From Sinanaerobacter sp. ZZT-01 (GTDB taxonomy: Bacteria; Bacillota; Clostridia; Peptostreptococcales; Anaerovoracaceae), in contig NZ_CP141728.1 of the NCBI RefSeq assembly GCF_035621135.1, forward strand, positions 1,054,001 to 1,118,000: a DNA stretch of 64,000 nucleotides. Direction: 5' to 3'. The translations under genes were made by a program, and so were the position numbers. The stretch's first letter is position 1. The number at the start of each line of letters is the position of its first letter. Positions 34,034 through 44,700 of this stretch are shown here, piece by piece. The notes below the pieces were generated by a model. That model searched no databases. It saw only the letters and a list, made by a program, of their open reading frames with translations, and was not told the DNA's origin.

Positions 34034-34882
34034 CTACTCATCTTGTCCAATCACAAACCTTTGAATCGCATGAGCAACGCCATCTTCCCGATTGGTTTTT
34101 GTTATAAAATGTGCAATTTTTTTTAATGGCTCTGCAGCATTTGCCATTGCAACGGAAAGACCTGCGAATTGAAGCATTGCCAGATCATTTTCACTGTCAC
34201 CGCATGCCATAACCTGATTATGCTGTACATTTAAAAGACCGCATAAGTGCTGCAATGCATCCGCTTTGCTCGTCGTCGCACCGCCGATTTCAAGATTATA
34301 CGGCATAGAGCTTGTTACCGTAATAGACGGAAACTTTGAAAAAAATCGCCAATACGCTGCACGCTTTTCTTTATCTGAAAAAATTAAATTAATGTTCTCC
34401 ATCCGGCCGGCTTTCTCTTTTATAACCTGCTCAATGTTTTCCACGGGCTTTCTTGTACTCAGGGTATAAATCTGTGATCGCTCCGTCACCATTCCATATC
34501 GTTGTAAATTTTCCAGACATCTGCGCTCCGCAACCACGTCATGGTCAAAGAAGGCTTCTATCATAATGTCTTCGTCCTGAATATGCGGAAGAATCTCTAG
34601 GATGTTGTCTTCACCGATTAAATTCGAATATACCGTCGATTGGTCTTTCAGCTTTAGTATATTGGCACCATTTGAAGTAATCGCATATTCCATGCCGTCA
34701 ACATCCAATACATCTTCGGGCAACGCACTAAATACACGTCCGGTAGAAATTACCACATGGATTCCTTCTTCCATGACTTTTTCTAAAACTCTTCGGCTGG
34801 ATAAAGACAAACGCCCCTGTTCGTTTAATAGAGTTCCATCCATATCCAATGCGATTAATTTAATATCATAATTTGCGTTCAT
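34034..34882 (-). CDS. HAD-family sugar-phosphate phosphatase (Cof/YidA type)
   Basis: 282-aa class IIB HAD hydrolase. Motif I is ALDMDGTLL near residue 11 with the nucleophilic Asp, motif II is VISTGR, motif III is the lysine of SKADALQHL, and motif IV is ACGDSENDLAML. These match the Cof subfamily, which dephosphorylates sugar phosphates, nucleotides or flavins with broad specificity. The ATG has GGGAAGGG upstream. Monocistronic as far as can be seen. The substrate cannot be called. Confidence 0.9.
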   Translation of the reverse strand: MNANYDIKLIALDMDGTLLNEQGRLSLSSRRVLEKVMEEGIHVVISTGRVFSALPEDVLDVDGMEYAITSNGANILKLKDQSTVYSNLIGEDNILEILPHIQDEDIMIEAFFDHDVVAERRCLENLQRYGMVTERSQIYTLSTRKPVENIEQVIKEKAGRMENINLIFSDKEKRAAYWRFFSKFPSITVTSSMPYNLEIGGATTSKADALQHLCGLLNVQHNQVMACGDSENDLAMLQFAGLSVAMANAAEPLKKIAHFITKTNREDGVAHAIQRFVIGQDE

Positions 34883-34980
34883 CCCGAGTTACCCTTCCCT
34901 TTTTCTTTTCTAGCTTAACTGTAACAAAAATTAGAGAAAAAGGCAAGCAGGGCACGTGTAGGAGAGCTTTGGTTATAGCA

Positions 34981-35060
34981 CAGCTTCGTATTAAAAATAT
35001 TGACAGCTTGCTTCTATATTTATTTACTTTATCCTACCTTGTATCCATCCTCTATTAAAT
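34981..35060. repeat. 80-bp direct repeat, left copy (relic of a gene 3' end)
   Basis: Matches 45672-45751 over 80 bp with 7 differences, all of them transitions (91% identity). The right copy contains the last codons of the 45715 membrane-protein gene (FNRGWIQSRIK). The left copy still encodes FNRGWIQGRIK plus stop on the minus strand, but no gene body precedes it. The pair brackets the riboswitch and the giant surface-protein gene. Confidence 0.85.
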
Positions 35061-35111
35061 GGTAAGTGACCCTGAATCAGCTTAAGAATGTTGAATTTTG
35101 TAGAAGATTGC

Positions 35112-35141
35112 TTGACAATATTTAGATGATAATGTTACTAT
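35112..35141 (+). promoter_or_regulatory. Promoter of the riboswitch/giant surface-protein unit
   Basis: A perfect -35 TTGACA (35112-35117) is followed after 18 bp by TACTAT (35136-35141). Transcription would begin about 50 nt before the riboswitch core. The gap 34883-35702 thus holds the left 80-bp repeat, this promoter, the riboswitch and two terminators. Confidence 0.55.
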
Positions 35142-35195
35142 TAAGAAACAATTTAATAAAACCTTTATGTTCTGCACATTGAAAGCCTAGTACGA

Positions 35196-35370
35196 TAAAG
35201 TAAACTGGGGACTAACAATTGTGCAGCTAAGAGGGAAGCAGGTTAAAGGCCTGCGCGGTACCGCCGCTGTATGCGTGTAGTTTCTCTTATATACCACTGG
35301 TATGCCACTGGGAATTTCCTGGGAAGGCGGGAAGAAATGATGATACGTGAGCCAGAAGACCTGCATGAAG
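35196..35370 (+). ncRNA. Cobalamin riboswitch
   Basis: The conserved core elements appear in order: GAGGGAAGCAGGTT near 35231, GCCTGCGCGGTACCGCCGCTGT near 35249, GCCACTGG near 35304, GGGAAGGCGGGAAG near 35321, and the B12 box GAGCCAGAAGACCTGC at 35349-35364. This is the adenosylcobalamin-type aptamer layout. Two intrinsic terminators follow, the first 85 bp after the B12 box, so it probably ends transcription when cobalamin is plentiful. The regulated gene is the giant SLH protein. Confidence 0.93.
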
Positions 35371-35448
35371 AGTCAACAACAAACCGCGGATTATCGGTAT
35401 TGTTTAAAGTTTCTTGAATTTTTGTTGTGTTTATTTACAGAAAAACGG

Positions 35449-35476
35449 ACTGTAGTATTTTACTGCAGTTTTTTTT
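35449..35476 (+). terminator. Riboswitch expression-platform terminator, copy 1
   Basis: ACTGTAGTA and TACTGCAGT form a 9-bp stem with a TTT loop and eight T residues follow. It is the nearest terminator to the aptamer. Confidence 0.8.
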
Positions 35477-35580
35477 ATTGTACAAATTTAACTTTGTGCA
35501 ATTGATTGCAGTATCTAGATCATTTAAAAGAAGAATGTATCTTAAAAGACAACAATTCAAATATAATACAGAGAAAACGG

Positions 35581-35608
35581 ACTGTAGCATTTTGCTGCAG
35601 TTTTTTTT
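35581..35608 (+). terminator. Riboswitch expression-platform terminator, copy 2
   Basis: ACTGTAGCA and TGCTGCAGT with a TTT loop and eight T residues. It nearly duplicates copy 1, 132 bp upstream; the two differences (T to C and A to G) lie on opposite arms and keep the base pair. Confidence 0.8.
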
Positions 35609-35702
35609 ATTGCTTTTTAAGAAAAAGGCAATGATTTCAGTGTAACGCATTTGCGATAACATAAATTTTTCAAAGCAAACGAAGGGAGTGTGCAGAACAA
35701 CA

Positions 35703-38700
35703 ATGAAGAAAAAAGTTTTAGCAATGTTTTTGACATGGATGTTATGTCTAAATTTATTGCCAATAGTAGCGCTGGCGGATACGATAGAAAGCAATGTGTC
35801 TGCAGAAGTAGTTGAAGAAGACTCCGGTTCTACTGTAAGTAGCGAGTCGGAATCAGAGTCAGAAGTCTCAGAGTTGGAATCAGAATCGTCGGATCTGGAA
35901 AAAGAATTAGACCTTCAAGAAGATTCGAAAGACCTATTCATTGAGGAAGGTATATCTGAAAAAGAGAAGCAGAAGCAGGAGCAGCCGCTGTCTATTAAGA
36001 TGGAAGGCAAGGATGCTGTGGATGGTGAAGCATCTGCCAAACCGGAGCTGAAAGACGGAGTGTACCAGATTGCAAATGAGGAGAATTTAGTGTGGTTCGC
36101 CGAGTTGGTAAACGGTACTCTTACAGATGGAACGTTACAGGACAAAGGTGCAGGAGCCGTTTTGACGGATGATATCCTTCTCAGTGATGATCCTTGGGTT
36201 CCTATGGGAAATTATTCAAATCAGTATACGGGAATTTTTGATGGAGAAGGACATACCATCAGTGGCATTCGCATCGATGTTTCGTCAACCTATCAAGGGT
36301 TGTTCGGGTACATAGGCAGTGCCGGTGCTGTAAAAAATGTAACCGTGGAAGGAAATATATCAACGCAATCTAATTATGCAGGCGGTATCGCGGGCTACAA
36401 TGCCGGAACCATTGAAAGCTGTTGCAATAAGGCAACGATTACTTCAACACAGAAGTATGTAGGCGGAATTGCGGGCAGTAACTACGGAAAAGCTAATTCT
36501 TATGCAAAAATAACAGGCTGTTATAATGCAGGTGCAGTGACAGGTAATTCTAATGTAGGCGGAATTACCGGACAGAACAGATATGCTGATATCAACAGCA
36601 GCTATACTCTAGGGGAAATAGAATCGTCCGGCTCTAACACCGGTGGTGTTGTAGGATACGCCTATACCGGAACAATTTCCAGCTGTTACAGCACCGGAAC
36701 CGTTAAGTCAACCGGAACCACCAATGTAGGTGCGGTGATTGGATTTTTATATCAATCCTCTAATGCAGCTTTAGAAAAAGCCTACTATCTTGAAGGAACT
36801 TTCCCTGTAGGGATCGGCAATGACGGAGAAAATTCCAATGTCAGTGCGAAATCTTCGGCTAACATGAAAACCGACAGCTTTGTTGCTGATCTCGGGGGAA
36901 GCTTTGTTTCCGATACCGTCCCAAATAAAAATAACGGTTATCCAATTTTGGGATGGCAGGACCCTAATGCAAAGTACATTGTTGCTTTTGAAGTGGATCA
37001 AGAGCAGGCTAAGGTTGCAGTAGTAGACAGCCAGGGAAATCCGGTTGCCGCTGAAGCAGGCGGAATCTATAAGTTGAGTAACGGAAGTTATTCGTACACT
37101 GTTTCAAAGGATGAATTTAAAACAGTAGATGGCAGTTTTAATATCAGCAACGGCGGAAAAAAAATCTCTGTAAATTTAGAGATTAAGACCTATGCTGTAA
37201 CTTTTAAGAATATCACTCCGACAGACTCAAAGCTACTCGTTAAGGATTCAACAGGAACAATAGTAAATGAGAGCGGCCTGGTATATCATCTGCCAAAGGG
37301 CAGCTATACATTCACTGTTTCTAAATTTGGATATCACACAGAAGAAGGAAATTTTACTGTAAGTGGTACCGATATAGAGATTCCTGAAATCGTTCTTACT
37401 GCGTCCGCTAGAAGCACGGTTACATTTGATATTTCTTTTATTGATGACAATCCGAAAGCCGTTGGGATTGTATCGGTAAAACACGAAGAAGATGTGCAGG
37501 AAAAGAGTATGGACGGAAGCTATAGCCTAGCTGACGGCGAATACGCTTATTCGATAGCTTGCAATGGCTATAAGACCATCATGGGGAGCATAACCGTAAA
37601 AGGAGAAGCACTTCATATCCAAAAGACCATGGAAATACGGATCGTATGGAGCGGAACAGCAGAAGAGCCTTCCACGATCTCAAAGGATGGAAGCGTTTAT
37701 TATCAGATCGCCAACGGTGAAAACCTAGCATGGTTTTCTAATTATGTAAATGCCGGAAATGTAACGGCCAATGCTCTTCTCACAGGAAATCTTGTTTTAA
37801 GTGATGAGGAGCAGGATAATACTTGGTCATCCATAGGCAGTTACTCAAATCAATACGCAGGAACATTTGACGGGCAGAACTATACAATTACCGGCTTAAA
37901 AGGTTCAAATGGACTTTTTGCGTATAGTAATACAGAAAGCGTCATAAAAAATATCACTGTTGAAGGAATCATAACCCAGGCAAGCAGCAATATCGGCGGC
38001 ATTATGGGTTCAAATTACGGTAATATCAGTAATTGCTCTTTCAGCGGCAGTATTGTTTCCACCGGACAGCGTGTGGGAGGTATCGTCGGAAATAATGCAG
38101 GTGGAATGATTGAAAATTGCGCAAATTATGCGGATATAAAAACTTCCACCACTTATTATGCTACCGAGCTGGATGCAGGAGGTATCGCAGGACAGTCATC
38201 GGGCATTCTTAAAAATTGCTATAATTTTGGAACCATCACAGGCTCTTGTCCCGGTTCAGGCTGCGGAGAAATAGGCGGAATCACCGGAAACTCAACAGGA
38301 AGTATACAAAATTGCTACAGCATTGGAACCCTAACGAAAGAAAAAGATTCCATGGGTAAAATAGGGGCGGTAGCAGGTGCTTCTTCCGGAAGCGTCAGCA
38401 ATTGCTATTACCTGACAGGCAGCTTCAGCACAGGTCTGGGCAGCGGTACGGGAGATGCCATAGCAAAGACTGCAGCAGAGATGCAAGATGACACGTTTGT
38501 GATCATGCTGGGAGACGCTTTTAATAAAGATTATTCCGGCGATAAGGCAATCAATCAGGAATATCCGGTCTTAAAGTGGCAGGGTGGATTAGAAGCCGGA
38601 GGAAATGCAAGTGTGGAAGCAGTTGCAGCCGACAGAAATGCCCTTCAGCTGGAACCGTTGGTGATCGAAGAAGCAGGAAGCCTAAATCTTCCTCTCACCG

Positions 38701-41700
38701 GAGAGCATGGAACAACGATTTCCTGGTCCAGCAGCAACACAGAGATTATCACTCACAATGGATTGGTAACCCTTCCTCTATCAGGAAGCATAAAGATAAC
38801 CCTGACTGCAACGATTACAAGAGGAACTGCTTCCGATACAAAACAATTTGAATTGACGGTAAAATCGCTTGATGAAGCAACTAAGGATTATCTGGATCGG
38901 GCAAATAGTTCATTAAATGGTACGCTAAAGGTTTTGTCTCCTGCATTTGGAAACGATACAAATGTTGTTGCCATGGTTCAGGAAAAGTTGAAGGATTTAG
39001 GTTTTTCTGATGTAACAGCAACCATCGTCGATAATGTGGATGAAAGGTATATCGCTTCAAATGGAGACATCACTTATTTCTATGCAGATCCGGAATTGAC
39101 TAATTCCATGAACTTCGGACAAGTCAACAACTTAAAGTTTACTTTAAGAAAAGCACAGCAAAGTGTTAATTTCTCTGTAAATGCAATCATTCGATGGGAT
39201 AGAGATAAGGTGATCCAAACGATGACGGAACAGGTTGTTGACGCTCTTACCTTTGACTTGATAAAAGAACAAAATACAGATATTGATGCAGTTACCAAAA
39301 ATTTAACCTTGCCACAGCAAGTAAATGGAAAAGCGTGGGCAGCGATCAGCTGGGAATCAGACAGTACATATATCAACATTATAAAGAATAACAGCGAATT
39401 GTTTGGTAATTTTACCGGTGAGGTCACAAGGCCTCTGGAAGATATAAATGTAAACCTAGTTGCTACGATAACTTTTAATAAGACTAGCTCTGGGAGCGAA
39501 GACGAAATCGTTCTTAAGAAAAGATTTCACTTGGTGCTGCAAGGAGACAATTCTGTCGATTGGCCAGCATACATGCAAGAACAATTAACTAAAAATTATA
39601 CAATTGATAAATTGAAGATTTCTTCGAGCGGCAAACAAATTGATCCGAAAAATGTTACAGAGGATATCCAATTACTTACCGCTAGAAATACCGGAATTGA
39701 AAATTACAATGACTATAAGTTTACTGTATCGAGCAGCGATCCGAGCAGCGTAAAGATTAATGGCTACCGTGCGATTGTATACAGATCTCTTCCAGGTGAT
39801 GCAGCAAAAACCGTAACACTCACCATATCTATGCAACGGAAGAATACAGACATTACAGTAACTAAGGAGTTCACCTTAAATATCCAACCTCTTACTCAAG
39901 GAGAAATCAATAAAGAGATCGCACTGATGGAACGGGTAAAGGCCAATTATGCAGCAGGTATTCTTGACGGAATGCATGCGGAGCAGGTAACAAAAAGTCT
40001 TCATGCATTTAAGGAGTGCTACTTAGATACAGATGATAATCTGGTTTGGGTATATGATATTTCTGAGTGTACAAACGAAGGAATTGAACCTTATGATTTA
40101 CCAAAGGAAGGATATGATGAATCTTATAATTTATATCATTCAAGCAAGCCAAAGCTCATTCAGCATGAAAATTTAGTATTGGCATCAACGCCAGACTATG
40201 ATACTGAGGTTGTCATAACAAGTAATCTGCAGAGCAGCAGATTCGCAAAATATGCAGAGAAGTACCCTGATAATGTAGATCTGAAAAAGCTGGTAAATCA
40301 ACTGGTAAAAGCAACTGTCACAGTAAGGGGAAGCCAGGGAACTGAAAATCCAAACGAAGGTGAGATCGATGCAGAAGCAAATGTACTGATTAGAGCTCAG
40401 GCAGAAGGTGCTTTTTTAACCGTTCCTCAAAACATCAATGTTGCATATGATCTAGCCGAAAGCTACGGCTATATTGATGAAGTAGAAAATCACGTCTCTG
40501 CTTTGGACGCTTTAGTCAAAGAACATGAACTAATCTTTGGAGACGCATTTACCAAAGAAACAAAAAGTGAATATTTACAGGTAAGTTCCAATGGCAGCAT
40601 TTCTGTTATTTTCGGGATCGACACTTCAAATAATGGATTTTCTATCAACGGAAGAGCTCCGAATGATGGAATCTATAACGAAACGTATCAAGGGTATACC
40701 GGCTACACTGTAAATCAAGCACAGATAAAGGACCGTGATATTGTGGAGTTCTTTATTTATCGCGACACTACAGGGTATTCAGATTATTACACATGGTTTG
40801 AAGAAGGAAACGAAATAGAAGCAGCAGCAAATGTTCCTTTCAATGTATCTTTAAAAGGGTTCTGTTTTGCGTACTATGGTATGAAGGATGAGAATGAAAT
40901 AAAGAAACAGACGGAAAATATCTCGGGGGCTCAGTTGTATCTTGTCAACGAATATGGAGCATTGACAGCAATTGAAAACGCAGTGACAGACAGCGATGGA
41001 AAAGCAAGACTCACGTTATCGGCAGGCTCCTACTATATTACCGCTTCCAAAGAAAGTTCAACCCCAATCCTGTTACCTCTTTCAAAACTGGTAATAACAG
41101 CAGGAGAAACCTTAGAAGATAAGAAAACATCAGCAATTGAAGAGTTGACAAATTATAAAAACAGCTCCGATTATCGCGAAGAGCAACAACAGGAATTAGA
41201 AACTGCGATTGTCAAGGGAAAAGCATCCATTAATCATGGGGAAACCTTTGAGCAGATAAAAGAGGCTCTTGCAGAGGCAAAGAAAGAAATCGATACCATT
41301 AAGACGGATGCACAGCTGACTATAGAGGAGAAAGTGGAAAAAGAACAGGAAGCTTATAATACCATTTATAAGAGCTTAAAATCTTATAATGGCGGAACCG
41401 CATCTGAAATAACCATCACGATTCCTTATACAGGAACGGCTAGTGAAATTGAAAACAGTTTGATCGGACTATACTTAAACGTGTTATTTGAGCATCCTGA
41501 ATTATTCTATGTCAGAACGGAATATCAAATTGAATTCGAAGGAAACGCTGCAATCATAAGACCTTCGATCATTGAAGATTTTAGAGACACGGAATTCCTT
41601 ACAATCGCAAAGAATAAACTGCAGGCAGCTTTGGACTCGGCAGCAGAGAAATGTATTTTTTCTGATATGACCGATCTAGAGAAGCTTCTGGCACTTCACG

Positions 41701-44700
41701 ACTGGCTTGTTGAACATTGTCAATATAATAAAGTCGGTCATCTGACAGGTGCTGCAGATCAAATGAATGCTTACACAGCATACGGTGCTTTAGTAGACGG
41801 GGATGCGGTATGCCAAGGATATTCTATGGCTTTGAATTTACTGCTTCAAAAAGCAGGTGTAGAGAGCCACTATGTAAGCGGAAACGGACATGCATGGAAT
41901 GTAGTGAACCTTGCAGGAAATTGGTATCATGTAGATTCTACCTGGGCAGATGAAACACCGGACAGACCAGGAAAAGTAAAGCATAACTATTTCTTGCTGA
42001 GTGACGAAGAAATAAAGGATCAAAATTATCACAGCAAATGGACAACACGATATGACATCAAGTGTGCGAAATCCTATAATGGAGATGCTCCATGGAAAAA
42101 CAGTACGCTACCGTTTGTATACGATTCTAAAGAGAAGGCTTTTTTCAATGTAGAAAATCAGATTCATGCAACACAGTACCGTAAGATCCGCTTTGATTCG
42201 CTGGGTCGTGCAGATGTGATCATTCTACAAAATCTTACACTGAAAAACATTCTTGCTCAGGCAGAATACAACGGAATTCTTTATCTGGTGGATAACACCG
42301 GTGATGTGTATGCCTATGATTTAAAAAACAAAATTAAAAAATTGATATTAGATGAGACAACAGGGATTGATCCCGGTTATGGACTTCTGATAAGAAATGA
42401 AACATTAATTGTCAGAGCCAATTACGCAGATGTGGAAGAGCTGGAGCTTTATAAAGAAGAAGTAAGTTCGAACAAGCCAAGCAGAGTTGTAACTTTCTTA
42501 CCGGCTCCCGGGCAGTTTGTAAACAAAACAGAAATGCTTTATAATGCTTACCCAGATCCAAATGTGACGCTGGAAAATCCCCTTTCGGAAAAAGTAGTTT
42601 CATTAGGAGCATATGGCGGATACATTGTATATGAATTTGATCAACCTATAACGAATAGCCCAAATAACCCTTATGGAATTGACTTTATTGTATATGGAAA
42701 TGCTGGCAACGGAAAAAGTGAGCCAGGCGCCGTTATGGTTTCTAATGACGGTGAAAACTGGTATGAATTAGCAGGAAGTGAATACTACAATGCAAATACA
42801 AAGAAAAACCTTGCCATAACCTATACAAATCCAGATACTTCATTTAAGGGCACCGTTGATGTCCCTTGGACAACTTCGGATAAAAAAACCGGATATATCT
42901 ACAAGAATGGTAACCATACACAAGCATACTATCCAAATCCAAAGCTCTATAACGCATATAATAAGGGCGTTGCTGCAAATTCAAAGTACTCTGATAGCAC
43001 ACTTTCCTTTGTAGGAAACATGATCCAGGCAGAAAAGACACCTTCCTTCGGCTATGCAGACTGCCATAAAACAGGAAGCAATCATATCGCTGTTAACCCA
43101 TACGCCTATGGAATTCAAGAGTATAATGGCGATGGGATGGATCTGGATTGGGCTGTTGATAAAGATGGCAATGGTGTGCAAATTGATCGTGCAAAATATA
43201 TTAAAATTTATACGGCTGCACTTGAAGATAACGGAATCATGGGAGAAACCTCTTCGGAAGTAGCCGGAATCTTTACAGCGCAAAGCCAAAAATCTGCGGT
43301 GGGAAAAACAAATAACTTAAAAGAACTTGTAATCAACGGAGAATCCATAGCGTTAATCGACGGAACCTACCATTATATCTACGATGCTACAGATTTAAAA
43401 AGTTTAATGATTACAGCAACTGGCAACAGCTCAGATAATATCTTTATCAATAATAGAAGAATCTCTTCCGGTACAAGCTCTGAGCCACTCGCTTTAGCAG
43501 ACAAAGTCAGAATCATTGTTCAGAATGGAGAAAAAGAACCACTTATCTATACCATTCGTATCATTGGGGCAAATATCGGAGATCATTCAGATTATCAGTT
43601 GAAGCATTATCTCTCAGACTTAATCGTTACAAAGCTGCCGGATAAAACCGTCTATAAATTGGGAGAAAGCCTCAATACTAAAGGAATTGCCCTAAAGGCA
43701 AAATATATATCAGACGGCGCTGTTGTATTAAAAGATATTGATACCGCTGCCTGCACGATTGAAGGATTTGACAGCAAGGTAACAGGTGCTCAAAGTATTA
43801 AAGTATCTCATTATGAAGATTATTATGATGACAATGATAACTTTATCAAGAGGATAAATACTTCCGCTATTTTTGTTATAAATGTGATCGATGAAAAGCA
43901 GGAAAATCCAATAGAAAAAGAACAATCCGTTATTTTAACGATTAAAGGAGCAAATGGAAAGACTTGGACCAGCAGCCGCTATGTCATTGATCCAGGTGTC
44001 ACATCAGTTATGGATGCACTTAAAGCAGTTTTAGCCCTTAACGGCACAACCTATACGATTAAATCTGGTGATAAATATGTCTCCAGTATAGACGGGCTTG
44101 GTGAATTTGACTTGGGTAAAAATTCCGGCTGGATGGTAAAAGTAGATAATTATCTAATCGATGTAAGTGCAGCTGACTGGAAATTAAATGGAGGTGAAAA
44201 AATCCTTTGGTTCTATACAGAAGATTGGACTAAAGTTTCCGGTACAAAAGGCTGGAATCCAGAAGAAACGGTTACAGAGGAAACCACTAATGCAGAAGGA
44301 ACTACCATAAGCGGTAAAGCCACAGCAGAAGCTAAAACAGATGCACAGGGAAAAGCAAGTGCAGTTATTGGCGCAGAAACAGTAAAGGATGCCATTGCCA
44401 AGATGCTAAAAGAAGCTGAAAAAATTAAGAAGCAAGGAACTTCCGCTAATAAAGAAATCATTCTTGAGGTTCGATCGGATTCAAAAGCCAATAGCGTTGA
44501 AACCACGATTCCTCAAGCAGCAGTTTCCGAGCTTCATAACAGTGTAGATACGGTAAAATTATCGACCTCTGTAGGAAAACTTTTCTTTGACAAGCATTCT
44601 TTAAACACCCTGTATAAGGAAAAGGGAGATCTAAAGATTACAATTACAAAGAAAAGTGCAGAAACGGTACGAATCAATGCGGCAAACATTTCGGAGAAAA

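Noticed and set aside
35427-35645. Open frame of 72 codons across the riboswitch terminators
   Set aside because: It runs through the two terminator hairpins, lacks a ribosome site and its repeated peptide comes only from the duplicated hairpins.
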